Made by a program: the position numbers and the translations under genes. The notes beneath the pieces are model-generated. The model was not told the DNA's origin. It did no database searches and was given only the letters and a program-made list of their open reading frames with translations. Positions 34,524-45,884 of a stretch of 64,000 nucleotides of DNA are shown one piece after another. Origin of the DNA: Adenophora triphylla var. japonica (lineage: Eukaryota > Streptophyta > Magnoliopsida > Asterales > Campanulaceae); assembly GCA_022495995.1 (NCBI GenBank), contig JAFEMH010002319.1, positions 290,586-354,585 of the forward strand, given 5' to 3'. Position 1 is the first letter of the stretch. Every line of letters begins with the position of its first letter.

Positions 34524-36032
34524 TAATGTGGTGGATTTTGTATAAATTATTTCCCTCTTTTTCCTATGTATTTTCATTCATTTTGATGTACTTTGGCTAG
34601 TTTTGATGTAATTGGAGCTTTATTTTCCATTTGAGCTTTTATTGTAATCCGGGGGTAAAGTAGTCGTACTTAGTTAGTTATTTTTCCGAATGTAATTTTG
34701 GTGCTTCAAAGTCATGCATCGAGTATAAAAATTAGTAAAGTCAAAGTCAACCGAAGCGGAGGATAGATTCAGGCTGCAATTTATGGAAGCGGATGTGATG
34801 TTTTGCATTGTTGAAAAGTCCAGGAATTAATGTGAAGAATTAAAAGATTGTAGGGATCAAACTGCAAGAAGCTGAAATTTCAAGGACCAAAGTGAAAGCA
34901 AGGATTTGGGAAATTAGAGTACTGTGCACGTGTGAGAAGTGATTTAGGAAATAAATTCAATTGCTACAACAAGGACCAATTAGTACGTAAGTGAGTGAAT
35001 TTGGAAACTAATTATTCACTCAACCAAGGAAAGGAATACAGGGACCAAGGCGTGTGAAGCTGGAAAGGCGCGTGGACCGTGGCAATTGAGGAGTGTTGAC
35101 TGGCATTGGAATGGAGGAGATTATTATTATTATTATTAAATTTTCTTTTTCTTTTTCTTTTTAGTTTTCCTTTTTAGTTTAGGTTTAGTATTTTTGATGG
35201 GGAGAAGTATTTATACTCCTTTTAACTTCATAATTAGCGTCGGACTTTTTATTATCATTCTTCCATAGAGATTTCAGCAATTTTTATGGAGAACTAAATC
35301 CCTTGCTTCGATTTGAATCTTGAACCGTTTATTTAATTCAATTGAGGTATCGATTTCTTTATTCCTTAATCCCTATTCATAGTTTTACTTGTTTTAATTG
35401 ATAAATCGTTTCTAGGGTTTTGAGATTTGATCACCCTCTTTTCCCTTGTAATTGATTTAATGCTAGTTTAATCTTAAGTCTGTGTCAGATTAGGATTTTT
35501 CACAAGTAGCATATTTGAGATTTATGCATGTGTCATGGTAAATTGAGAATGGGGTAAAACTAGATTTTGTTCTATTTGCAAAAGAATAGTGAAATTCTTG
35601 ATCTTAATTTCTTAAAGCTTTATCAATCGATATTGTGAATCTAGACTGTGTCAGTTAGGTTTAGATATTGATTAGGGGAATAGGTGAGTGTGTCACTGCT
35701 TATAACCATTAATACGGAAGAAATAGGGATTGAAATACATCTCGGATCAAGTGAATGGGGAGGAAGGGAAAGAAATTATACCGATGATACTGGATTGATA
35801 AACGGGGACAGAAACAAATCTGAAGTGCTTGCCTTTAATTGTTTTACAACTTAGTTTTTAATTCCCATTTTAGGAATTTAATAAAATCAATTTTAAACCC
35901 CCAATCTTGTCAAGTGACAATTGTGCAATTAAATAACCGTTCTTCAGTGGATCGACCCTGGACTTGTCTTAGCTGCAATTTTGTAGCCGAGTCTTGGTAA
36001 TTAATTTGTAGGCGTGCGACTTTAGCCTATCA
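34524..36032 (+). repeat. 5' LTR of Athila-type element (copy B)
   Basis: 1,509 bp, near-identical to 10300-11810 and clearly similar to the 3' LTR 40454-41959, from which it differs by scattered substitutions. Confidence 0.88.
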
Positions 36033-36170
36033 AATTTTGGCACCGTTGCCGGGGAACGGTGTTTACTTGTTTGCACTTTTATTCTTTTCTTAATCTTTTT
36101 CTTTTTCTTTTTCTTGTTTCCTGTTAATTACGCTTTATTATTATTGTTGTCTTGTGGTGTGGAACCTTTT

Positions 36171-36986
36171 ATGGTCCATACCCGTTCTGCTAATCAGTTT
36201 GCTAGTCCCTTTGCTCCAGAAATTGAAAGATATTTTAGGTACAGGAGAAATTTGTAGCGAAACGAGATGAATAATAATAACGGCATGGGTGATAACGGTC
36301 CGGAGGTTGTGAACAATGGGGGTAATGGAAGAGGCAATAACAACCCCTCACCTCGGACATTGAGGCAAAGGATTGCTTCGAATTGGAATGAGCAACCGCA
36401 AGCAGTGTTATTTCCTGATTTACCGGCCGGGGTTACTTTTGAGTTGAAGCCGGGGTTGTTGAACCAGTTACCCCATTTTAATGGGATACCAGGGGAGAAT
36501 CTGAATCAACACATTGCCCGGTTGTGCGAGATATGCAAGAGCATGAGGCCGGTGCATTGCCTCTTGGCGATTATTGCGAGGGCGTTTTCCTTTACTCTTA
36601 AGGATAACGCGAATACGTGGTACTATCACCTGCCACCCAACAGCATTACCTCTTGGCAGGAGTTGAAGGAGGTATTCCTTGATGAGTTCTTTCCTCCAGA
36701 TCAGATCAATGTTATGAAGAGGGATATCAGCAATATGGAGCAGTGGTCCGATGAATCACTATATGACTATCACAACCGGTTCTACAAGATCTGCAGAAGT
36801 TGTCTGTATCATGGCTTTGATGATGAGCAGCTTATTGTATACTTCTATGGAGGATTGACTATGCAGGACAAACGGTGGATAGATTCTGCTTGTGGAGGTA
36901 GTATTACGAACAAAACTACCGGGGATGCGGAAGCGGTTGATAGAAGAATTGGCCAAAAGCACAAGGACTCGTGGGAGGAGGTCTAG
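36171..36986 (+). pseudogene. gag: Athila-type gag (copy B)
   Basis: Probable start ATG 36171 (MVHTRSANQFASPF); a TAG 28 codons in, shared with copy A, is followed by an open frame from 36267 (239 codons). Features: Asn/Gly-rich N-part, LPHFNGIPGENLNQHIA, then the gag core FSFTLKDNANTWYYHLPPNS, ITSWQELKEVFLDEFFPP, YGGLTMQDKRWIDSACGGS. Part of the core at about residues 90-108 is garbled here (LCEICKSMRPVHCLLAIIA) while copy A reads the expected FVQICKSMRPAALPLEQLLL. The frame ends at TAG 36984, is cut by a second TAG nearby, and is in the same frame as the protease ORF at 37005. Confidence 0.8.
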
Positions 36987-37004
36987 CGTTAGACAAGTCG
37001 GTCT

Positions 37005-38768
37005 TTGCGAGGATCGAGTGATACAACGAGTGATTTGAAGACCGAGTTGGCGGATGTGAAGAGTCTATTGAAGACATTGGTTTTGGGTCAACAACCTCAT
37101 CCCTGCGGTATATGTAATGATGTGACTCACCCGACCGATTCTTGTCCTACTCTTCAGACGGATGAGGTGGTAGATGTCAATGCAATAGGGTTCAATCAGC
37201 AAGGTCAGAGGCCACCGCAGTTCAATTACAACGCTGCGAATAATGTTCACCCAAACCTTAGGTATGGTCCACTACAGGGACAACAAGGTTTCAGGCAGCC
37301 GTTCAATAATCAGCAGGGGTTTCAGCAGGGTCAGGAGTTTCAGGGAAATCAATATAATCAGTACAGAGCACCTGTTGGACAGCAGCAACAGCAGCAGGGA
37401 CAGTCTACAGAGGACATGGTTCGGTTACTAGCGCAGAGCATGTCTACCATGAATGGAAACTTCCAGAAGTTCCAGCAGGAGACTAAATCGAGCATCAGCA
37501 ATTTAGAGAGGCAAGTGAGTCAGATTGCAGAGGCTGTGGTAAAAATAGAGGCTAGAGAAGCAGCAAAGACTGTGCAACCCTCAAAGCAGAATGTTAGCGC
37601 AGTATATGTGAGGCGGAAGAAGAAATTTGATGGACAGATGGTGCCGATAGAGCCTGAACAAAAGGTTGAAAAGAGGATTGAGCCAGAGTTAGAGGTGGAG
37701 AAGAAGGTGGAAGAGAAAATCCCTGAAGAGAAGTATATTCAACCCATATTTCCTGTTTATGAGCCAGTCGCACCTTTTCCGGAAGCATTGAAGAGAGACA
37801 CCTCAAAGGAGCCTGACAAGGCTATTTTTGATACTTTCAAGAGATTGGAGGTGAACATTCCATTTCTAGATCTTCTTCAGTCGGTTCCTAGGTATGCGAA
37901 GTTTTTGAAGGAGTTATGCACTATGAAGAGGAATCAGAAGGAGCGGAGTCAGAAAAAAGTGAAAGTGGTTGAGCATGTTAGTGTGGTTTATCAGAAAAAG
38001 ATGCCCAAGAAGTGTAGTGATCCGGGCATGTTCGTGGTTCCTGTTTCATTTGGGGGTGGTCATGTTCATAATGCTATGCTCGATTTAGGAGCTTCAATCA
38101 ATGTGATGCCAAATGCAGTGTTTGAAGATCTTAAGTTGGGTAAATTGGAGGACACTAGGGTGGTAATTCAGTTGGCAGACAAATCGAACGCATACCCTAA
38201 GGGGGTGGTTAGAGATGTGGAAGTGAAGGTCGGTGATTTGGTATTTTCGGCGGATTTATTTGTTCTTGATATGGAGACTGATTTTGAGGCTCCCATTCTG
38301 TTAGGGAGACCATTTATGTCCACTTCTGACACCAAGCTTGATGTGAAAAATGGCTCGTTAACTATGGAATTTGATGGGAAAGTGGTGAGTTTTAATATGT
38401 TTGGTGATAAGACCCTTCCCAACAATGTTCGTAAGGTGTGTGCCATGGATTTGAGTGAGCCAATTATCAAGAATGGGGCAAAGGTAGAGAATGATGATGT
38501 TGAGTCTCCAAAAGTGAAGCCGAAGAAAAATAAGAAAGGAGAGCCACCAAGGGAGAAAAAGAAAGTGAAGCCGGAGAAAAATAAGAAAGGAGAGCCACCA
38601 AGGGAGAAAAAGAAAGTGAAGTCGAAAAAGGGGAAGCTAAAATGGTCTCCAACGGGGAGGCATGTCATTGAACCGAATCATCTTTTAGAGGTAACTCAAA
38701 AAGATTACTTTCATTCCCCTTACATTGATGAGTCTCGTGTTTGTGGGGCCTCCCATCCCATCACTTAG
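37005..38768 (+). CDS. Athila-type nucleocapsid and aspartic protease
   Basis: A 587-codon open frame, in register with the gag frame upstream. Zinc knuckle CGICNDVTHPTDSC (CX2CX4HX4C, residues ~34-47), Asn/Gln-rich low-complexity segment (FNNQQGFQQGQEFQ and a polyglutamine-like stretch), a predicted coiled region, Glu/Lys repeats (VEKRIEPELEVEKK), KRNQKERSQKKVKVVEHVS, then the protease: LDLGASINVMP (active Asp ~360), VIQLADKS, LFVLDMETDFEAPILLGRPF (~420-435). A Lys-rich tail has a 17-residue repeat. It is normally part of a gag-pro polyprotein; the frame lacks its own convincing ATG. After the stop at 38766-38768 no pol domain follows. Confidence 0.8.
   Translation: MRGSSDTTSDLKTELADVKSLLKTLVLGQQPHPCGICNDVTHPTDSCPTLQTDEVVDVNAIGFNQQGQRPPQFNYNAANNVHPNLRYGPLQGQQGFRQPFNNQQGFQQGQEFQGNQYNQYRAPVGQQQQQQGQSTEDMVRLLAQSMSTMNGNFQKFQQETKSSISNLERQVSQIAEAVVKIEAREAAKTVQPSKQNVSAVYVRRKKKFDGQMVPIEPEQKVEKRIEPELEVEKKVEEKIPEEKYIQPIFPVYEPVAPFPEALKRDTSKEPDKAIFDTFKRLEVNIPFLDLLQSVPRYAKFLKELCTMKRNQKERSQKKVKVVEHVSVVYQKKMPKKCSDPGMFVVPVSFGGGHVHNAMLDLGASINVMPNAVFEDLKLGKLEDTRVVIQLADKSNAYPKGVVRDVEVKVGDLVFSADLFVLDMETDFEAPILLGRPFMSTSDTKLDVKNGSLTMEFDGKVVSFNMFGDKTLPNNVRKVCAMDLSEPIIKNGAKVENDDVESPKVKPKKNKKGEPPREKKKVKPEKNKKGEPPREKKKVKSKKGKLKWSPTGRHVIEPNHLLEVTQKDYFHSPYIDESRVCGASHPIT
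38514..38615 (+). repeat. 51-bp tandem repeat in protease tail
   Basis: Two copies (38514-38564, 38565-38615) encoding variants of VKPKKNKKGEPPREKKK, differing by one residue (KK versus EK). It keeps the reading frame. Confidence 0.8.
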
Positions 38769-40453
38769 TTTATCTGGAGTATGCTATGCCGGGGGCTTAC
38801 CCGGCATTTGGTCTAGCTAAAGACGGTAAAGAAGGGCGGCTTACCGGGAGGCAACCCGAAAATTTCTTTATTTTTATCTTTGTTTTATTTATTTATATTT
38901 ATTTATTTATGTGGAATTGGTGCTACTGAGGTATTTTGTTTGTGGTGTTGTGTAGGAAACCACGATATGGGAGAGGAGCAAAACGTCATGGGGCGATTTC
39001 TTTAAAAAAAAAAAATTGCATTGAAATCATGCGTCCGCCTCAAATTCCATGAGGCGCACGCCTCGAAGACCGAAGGTGAGGCCAAATACCAGGCGCCCGC
39101 ATACCTCCATATCAGGCGCACGCCTCAATTGCCAAGAAAGTGAGGCCAAATTACTACAGTCCAAGCCCGCCTACTTTAAAAAAAATAGAGGCATGAAAAA
39201 AAAAATTATATAATCGTAATTTCGAAGCGAAGGAAAGGACCAAGCCATTTGCCCCATTTGCCTCGGCCACATGGGCCACTGCCTCGGCCATGGCCTTTGT
39301 TGTTGGCTAGCCCAAAATTTTTTTCACCTGCAGCCCTCTTCTTCCAATCAACTGCAGGTTAGCCCTTCAATTTCCATATTTTCACCATGCTCCCTCCTTT
39401 TCCCAAATTTTCAATTTATCCCCTAATCTTTCTAAAACCAATTTTCCCTTCTTTTTCCCAAAATCCAAGTTAGTCCCTTCTTTGCCCAATTTTCCTCTTT
39501 AACCCCTAAACTTTCAATCCAATCTTATCTTCCCCATTTTCTACCTATTTTCATTTTAGCCCCTATCCTTTCAAACCCTTGAAAATGGGTCATTGTTCAC
39601 CCATAATCAGCAACAATTTGGGGAGTAGCTCTAGCCAAGAACCATTTTGGGGTCCAGATTAGTTTCCACTGCCTCCGTAGTCCCGAAAGGTATCCCTATC
39701 CCTCTCTTATTTGATTTGTACTTGTAGTGATGCATATGGGACTATGCATTGCTTAGTGAGAGGGGTGGGTTTGTATAATTGTTTTTCTTTATTCTTGTTC
39801 AAAAAAAATGAAAAAAAAAATGAAAAAAAAAAACAACAACAACTAAAAGAAAAAAAATGAGAGGCTAGGTGAAAACCCGAAAGGGCGCCTAGACAAAAGG
39901 TGAGGAAGTGAAACATTGCATATCCTTTACATCACCGGAGTTGGAGGCATAAGGGAGGATTGGAGCGTAGGGTAGGATTGATCATTATTGGCGTAGGAGG
40001 TTTGGTTTAGAGGCGTTAGGATAGAAAAATCCTCTTTTTTTTTTTTTGATGATATAAGGGGTGTTGGTGTACTTCACGAGGTAAGTCCTTGCTTGGGCAT
40101 GGACTTTATTTTGAGGGAGTAGTAGTGTGAGAATAGCGTGGGGGAAGCTTAGGATATTGTAGTTCCCCCTAGCTTTTTGATGTGTGGGCCTTAGCTTGAA
40201 TGTCCCATTTTTGCATATTTGGAGTTGGGGTCGAGCTAAGGCCATTGGTACCATTGTTATTTTTGGAGTGATAAGGAGCGGAGTTCCATTCTCCGAGTGC
40301 ATTGAGTGAGTGTTTGAGTTTGTTGACTTTTGATTTGGAGGTTTAGAGGAGATTAGGGGTCATTTTCTCCCATGCTACGCTGATTAGACCGGTGCTTAGA
40401 GTGGGGTTAGGATATTACTCAAGGACGAGTAATGGTCTAAGCGTGGGGGAATT
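38769..40453. other. Long untranslated 3' region of the Athila-type element
   Basis: No coding sequence. It begins with the phrase TTACCGGGAGGCAACCCG (38860-38877), a hairpin-like motif often seen after gag-pro in plant Gypsy elements. Further parts: repeated 'aggcgcacgcctc' words at 39030-39130, pyrimidine-rich 39350-39560, A-rich 39785-39860 (repeats of poly-A plus ATG). It ends in the purine tract GTGGGGGAATT before the 3' LTR. Confidence 0.6.
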
Positions 40454-41959
40454 TGATGTGGTGGATTTTGTATACATTATTTCCCTCTTTTTCCTATGTA
40501 TTTTCATTCATTTTGATGTACTTTGGCTAGTTTTGATGTAATTGGGGCTTTATTTTCCATTTGAGCTTTTATTGTAATCCGGGGGTAGAATAGTCGTACT
40601 TAGTTAGTTATTTTTCCGGATGTAATTTTGGTCGTCAAAGTCATGCCTCGAGTATCAAAATTAGTAAAGTCAAAGTCAACCGAAGCGGAGAATAGATTCA
40701 AACTGCAATTTATGGAAGCGGATGTGCTGTTTTGCATTGTTGAAAAGTCCAGGAATTAATGTGAAGGATTAAAAGACTGTAGGGACCAAACTGCAAGAAG
40801 CTGAAATTTCAAGGACCAAAGTTAAAGCAAGGATTTGGGAAATTAGAGTACTGTGCACGTGTGAGAAGTGATTTAGGAAATAAATTCAATTGCTACAACA
40901 AGGACCAATTAGTACGTAAGTGAGTGAATTTGGAAACTAATTATTCACTCAACCAAGGAAAGGAATACAGGGACCAAGGCGTGTGAAGCTGGAAAGGCGC
41001 GTGGACCGTGGCAATTGAGGAGTGTTGACTGGCGTTGGAATGGAGGAGATTATTATTATTATTAAATTTTCTTTTTCTTTTTCTTTTTAGTTTTACTTTT
41101 TAGTATAGGTTTAGTATTTTTGATGGGGAGAAGTATTTATACTCCTTTTAACTTCATAATTAGCGTCGGACTTTTTATTATCATTCTTCCTTAGAGATTT
41201 CAGCAATTTTTATGGAGAACTAAATCTCTTGCTTCGGATTTGAATCTTGAACCGTTTATTTAATTCAATTGAGGTATCGATTTCTTTATTCCTTAATCCC
41301 TATTCATAGTTTTACTTGTTTTAATTGATAAATCGTTTCTAGGGTTTTGAGATTTGATCACCCTCTTTTCCCTTGTAATTGATTTAATGCTAGTTTAATC
41401 TTAAGTCTGTGTCAGATTAGGATTTTTCACAAGTAGCATCTTTGAGATTTATGCATGTGTCATGGTAAATTGAGAAGGGGGTAAAACTAGATTTTGTTCT
41501 ATTTGCAAAATAATAGTGAAATTCTTGATCTTAATTTCTTAAAGCTCTATCAATCGATATTGTGAATCTAGACTGTGTCAGTTAGGTTTAGGTATTGATT
41601 AGGGGAATAGGTGAGTGTGTCACTGCTTATAACCATTAATACGAAAGAAATAGGGATTGAAATGCATCTCGGATCAAGTGAATAGGGAGGAAGGGAAAGA
41701 AATTATACCGATGATATTGGATTGATAAACGGGGACGGAAACAAATCTGAAGTGCTTGCCTTTAATTGTTTTACAACTTAGTTTTTAATTCCCGTTTTAG
41801 GAATTTAATAAAATCAATTTTAAACCCCTAATCTTGTCAAGTGACAATTGTGCAATTAAATAACTGTTCTTCAGTGGATCGACCCTGGACTTGTCCTAGC
41901 TGCAGTTTTGTAGCCGAGTCTTGGTAATTAATTTGTAGGCATGCGACTTTAGCCTATCA
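40454..41959 (+). repeat. 3' LTR of Athila-type element
   Basis: 1,506 bp, TGATGTGG to CCTATCA. It differs from the 5' LTR by scattered base changes (for example ATACATTATT for ATAAATTATT, AATAGGGAGG for AATGGGGAGG), more than separate the Copia LTRs, so this insertion is older than the Copia. Confidence 0.88.
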
Positions 41960-41964
41960 CTATC

Positions 41965-42533
41965 CCCAAGGCAACAGACAGGCAGAGGCAGCAAACAAAT
42001 TGGTCCTTTCAGCATTGAAAACTGGCTTGGTTGGTCATAAGAACAACTGGTTGGACGAACTTCCCCTTACTCTCTGGGCAGTTCGCACAACCATTCGGGG
42101 GCCTACGGGGGAAACCTCATTCGCTCTTGCATACGGATCAGAGGCCATGGCACCGGCCGAGTTACGATTTCCCACAGCTAGAGTAATTCTCTTCGACCAA
42201 GAGCAAAACGAGATTAATAGACTGATCGACCTGGATTTGATCGACGAAAAATGAGACACAGCTCACTTAAGGATGGCAAATTACAAGCAGAAAACCAAGA
42301 GCTATCATGACAAGAAAGTAAAGATAAGAGCATTCCAAGTGAGCGACTACGTGTTAAGAAGCATCTCGTCAACTGGAAGAAGAACCCAGATGAATAAGTT
42401 ATCTCCCAACTGGGAAGGACCCTATGTCGTTACTCGAGTTATCAAAGAAGGAACCTATATGATCGCTCATTTGGATGGTGAAGCATTGAAGCACCCGTGG
42501 CATGCTACTCACCTAATCAAATATTACTTCTAG
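41965..42533 (+). pseudogene. Tat-B integrase, C-terminal half
   Basis: Resumes after the CTATC duplication. QGNRQAEAANKLVLSAL carries the third catalytic Glu (QAE). Then LTLWAVRTTIRGPTGETSFAL and YGSEAMAPAEL, typical of Gypsy integrases. A TGA at 42252-42254 (after LIDEK) splits it; the next frame (42273-42533) has YHDKKVKIRAFQVSDYVLR, LSPNWEGPYVV and HPWHATHLIKYYF, the C-terminal DNA-binding region. Joined to 33875-34523 it is a full-length integrase interrupted once by insertion and twice by stops. Confidence 0.88.
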
Positions 42534-42669
42534 TTCAGTTTTTCAGCTTTAGAGTTAGTTCAGTTTTCAGTTTGAAGTTTGTTATAGTTCTAGCTCTCTA
42601 TTTTCGATGTAAGCACGTTTTCACGTCAATAAAAGTCGCAGTTCTATTCAACATTGTGTTACGTCTTTA

Positions 42670-42990
42670 CATCGATTCTAACAAGCTCGACTCTTAGTCA
42701 GCTTCGTTCCTTTAAACAGGTCCGACATCTAAGTCGATCTCGTTCTAACAAGCTCGACTCTTAGTCAACTTCGTTCCTTTAACAGGTCCAACATCTAAGT
42801 CGATCTCGTTCTAACAAGCTCGACTCTTAGTCAGCTTCGTTCCTTTAACAGGTCCGACATCTAAGTCGACCTTGTTCTAACAAGCTCGACTCCTAGTCAG
42901 CTTCGTTCATTTAAACAGGTTCAACATCTTAGTCGACCTCGTTCTGATAAGCTCGACCCTTGGTCAGCCTCATCCCCCTAAACAGACTTG
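42670..42990. repeat. ~65-bp tandem repeats downstream of integrase
   Basis: About four and a half units of 'gttctaacaagctcgactc' + 'ttagtcagcttcgttcc' + 'tttaacaggtccgacatctaagtcga', degenerating on the right. It lies between pol and the antisense ORF, the region of Tat elements known to generate satellite-like arrays. Confidence 0.85.
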
Positions 42991-43320
42991 ACTCTTAGTC
43001 AGTCTCATTTCAAAAACTATACAAGTCTAAGGTCGATTGTGTTATCAAAAAACCAGTCTGATCGAAAGCTTCTAGCGGCTTACTCGTCCTAGTAAATCTA
43101 GCTCGACATACATTCATGCTAGAATCAAAACCATAGAACACGAAAAATTTAAGGTCAACTACGAGTAAATAAAGGCTCAAGTTCCCCAAAACGGGCCCAG
43201 ACTACAGCAATCATTAAATCATGAGTTAAAATGCCTCCCAAAAACTAGGCCAAGGCATCAATATACAAAGCAAAAAATAAAAATTGTTTTGAAACTTGTT
43301 CACATTACATCAAGAAAAAA
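42991..43320. other. Spacer between repeats and antisense ORF
   Basis: Decayed continuation of the repeat words and AT-rich sequence; no gene seen. It would be the 3' untranslated part for both converging transcripts. Confidence 0.4.
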
Positions 43321-45855
43321 TTAAATAGCTGGCCCGTCATTGGCCTGATCAGGTTGATCCTGGGCAATCCCCTCTTCAGTATCTTCCTCCATCTCTTTCG
43401 CATCCTCGATCTTCTGTAGAAGCACATTAAAATTTCTGGGGGCTAAAGGAGGAGCGATCCAAGGTTCACAACCATCCTCTTCATCCTGCTGGGCAATAAA
43501 AGTCAAGTCGTTGTTAGTATAAGGGACAATTGAATGACCACCTCGAGCAGCCATGTCGTATTGATCTTCTGATGCCTAGCGGGATAATTGTTCAAGGGAG
43601 ACTTCAGCGGTTGGATCTACTAGTGCTCGGCGAGCCATATGGCGTCAACCTACATCAAGAAAATCCTTTGCTTTATCGATAATAGCGTTGTAGTAGTTGC
43701 CCCCTTCCTTGAATGCATCCACAGCGGCCTGCGAGGCAGATCGAAGCTCCTCCTTCCACTTGGCCTTAGCTGGGTTGTGCTCCTCATTGACCTTGGTCAG
43801 AAACTCATCCCTCTCATGAAGAATCTTTGAAACAGTTGTAAGCTATTTTTTCGTAGATTCATGCCCCAAACGCTCAGCATCCCTCTCGGCCTTCATCTCT
43901 TCAAGCTTGGTCTCTGCAGTTTTAAGGTCATCCAATGCTTTATCTTTGTTAGCCAGTGCCTTCTGCTTAACGAGCTTGAGGGCGTCAAAGGAGGCATCCA
44001 GATCATTGTATTTCTCTTTCAGCTCGGTCAGCTCGTTAGACTTCTTAGAATACTGACTCATGGTCTGCCTCTCCCTCTCAATGGATGCCCTCCAAGAGCT
44101 TTTGGCTTGCTCCACCATGGTAAGGGACTGCATTAAAGGAAATCATTAAAGTGTTAGCTAGACAAAGACTCAGAAACTAAAGCGACGATCCCAAAGAATA
44201 AACGACCAAACAGATGGGGGAAACAAAAACTTACCTCACTCTACACTAAGCCAGATCGAGCAGAAAATTCTTCAGGGGTCATCCCCTTATCAGCAAAATG
44301 GGCAAGCAGGTCGACGTCTATTGCCCTCCTAACCACAACTTAGCCAAGGCTTAACTCGGGATAACGGCGGCTCATACTGTTAACCCCACTGAGAGGGGGA
44401 ACATCACTCAGCTTCCTTATTCGATCCTCAATGGACTCATGGCTCATAGGCGAAGAAGCTGGGGGAGGAAGGTGGCTTGAGGAGACAGTTTTTCCCTTCT
44501 CGACCCTCGATATCTTCTTCGAGTTCAATGGGAGATCATCCTCCTCATCGAGGGCTTCATCATCAATGTTCAACACATGCAAAGGGCTAGCCCCAGCAGT
44601 CCCATGATCGGAGGTCGCTGCAGCATTCTCGAGGGCTGGATCGGAGCTCGGGCTTGGCCTGATCGACCTATTGGCCTCATCACCCCTTTCAGTTACTTCC
44701 CGAGCCTGGCTACCACTTTCTAAGGGATCCTCCGACCCAAACTCCTCCATCGGCACCATCCCAGCATTATCCTTGGACAGCAAATCATTCCCCTTTTCAG
44801 CCTCTCTCTCTCTCTGTTAGCTCGGGCATTGGCAGCGCCATGAGATTTCTTGGCCTTCTTCTTGTCAGACACTCCCACTATGCGACCCATATTGGCTTCC
44901 TGTTCAGGGGTGAGAACTGCATAAGGCCAAGATAACAAAAGGTTAGATCGACAAATAAGAGTTCTACATACGAGCTACGAAGTTCTATGTACGAGCTACG
45001 AGTTCTACAGACGAGCTAACAATTGACGAGTTAAGAGTTGCGCATACAATTCAAACTAGTTCTATGTACGAGCTACGAGTTCTACATACGAGCTAACAAT
45101 TGACGAGTTAAGAAATAAAGACGAGTAAAATCTTACCACCAACATGCTCCCCATTGTCTTTACAGTAATTGGGCGTCCTCTGGCAGAATTGGCACTCCTC
45201 AAATCTACCCAAGGCATGGGTGACCCAATCAGGATATATCAGGCACCTAACAACGGGGACCAGAGGCAACACTTCCCCCTCACCAGCCATCATCCCAGCT
45301 TGGATATAATTATTCTTGGTGGTCCCCAGAGTTTCCCAGCTAATAGGGCCCCTATCAGCCAACTGGACCAATCTCTTATACAGATCAAAGTGCTAATGTG
45401 GCTCCCAATAATCCTCCTCTCTTATAACCTTAGATGCAGCATTGGGCAGAGGGAATTTCCATCCTAACCTACTCTCCACCACTACAACATGGGAATTCCA
45501 ACCAATCGCCTTACTGGGAAGGTTGATAAATAACTTGGGAGAATTTGGCTTAGAAGGGGTGTTGATTCCCATATCAGTCTTATCAAACTTAACACTGAAG
45601 AACTCTCTAAAGACTCTCATACAAGGCTCATATCCCAGAAACCTACATACCATGATAAAGCACACCAGGACCCTACAAGTGTTAGCTCCCAGTTGAAGAG
45701 GCAAAGCATCCATGCACTCCAAGAATTCATTGATGAAGGGATCAAGTGGCAACCTCAGGCCAGCCTCGAATTGGCCGTAAAAGAAAGCCACCCTAGTGGA
45801 ATCCTTAGTAAACGTACTACGAAACCGAGCTATGAACTCCTTCTTACTGTAGATA
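43321..45855 (-). pseudogene. Antisense extra ORF of Tat-B (main part)
   Basis: Minus-strand gene, converging on pol, in several open pieces that look like exons. From 5': the region next to the CACTA (KKEFIARFRSTFTKD), then 45393-45791 with LRLPLDPFINEFLECM and RVLVCFIMVCRFLGYEP (PF04195-like, as in Tat-A), 45108-45371, 44720-44938 (VSDKKKAKKSHGAANARA), 44340-44783 (acidic, Ser-rich), 43843-44133 (coiled coil: SNELTELKEKYNDLDASF, LKLVKQKALANKDKALDDL), and 43321-43554 (acidic C-end, IEDAKEMEEDTEEGIAQ). The layout, a domain followed by a charged linker and coiled coil, recalls extra ORFs of Tat elements. Exon borders are not resolved. The 5' part is across the CACTA at 60719 onward. Confidence 0.6.
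44940..45115. repeat. Short tandem words in antisense ORF intron
   Basis: 'acgagctacgagttctac' and 'acgagctaacaattgacgagttaaga' recur several times between two exon-like pieces; presumably intronic. Confidence 0.55.
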
Positions 45856-45884
45856 CACTACTAGAAAAATAGGTTTTAGCGGCG

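Larger units (their letters stand above)
14166..38401. repeat. Copy B of the duplication, with an extra Copia insertion
   Basis: Homologous to copy A, with about 1.7 kb more on its left (14166-15902) that would correspond to sequence before base 1. It is longer because the Copia element at 23449-31765 interrupts it. To its right, from 38402, the Athila-type element and Tat-B continue normally, so copy B is joined to the intact remainder while copy A ends at a breakpoint. I infer the order: Tat-B, then the Athila-type element, then duplication, then Copia. Confidence 0.85.
34524..41959 (+). mobile_element. Athila-type gag-protease element (non-autonomous, TR-GAG-like)
   Basis: Complete element of 7,436 bp flanked by CTATC (34519-34523 and 41960-41964). 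LTRs 34524-36032 and 40454-41959, TGATGTGG...CCTATCA (first base pair mutated to TA on the left). PBS TGGCACCGTTGCCGGGGA. It codes only for gag and an aspartic protease; from 38769 to the 3' LTR there is no RT, RNase H or integrase. A purine tract GTGGGGGAATT precedes the 3' LTR. This design, a long element with LTRs and GAG but no pol, matches what has been called TR-GAG. Gag and protease motifs are of the Athila kind. Movement would need pol proteins in trans. Confidence 0.88.

Noticed and set aside
38168..38668. 166-codon minus-strand ORF rich in Phe/Ser
   Set aside because: Reverse shadow of the Lys-rich protease tail; low-complexity and no start context.
42670..42990. CRISPR-like repeat array
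   Set aside because: Units are continuous without unique spacers, in a plant retrotransposon.
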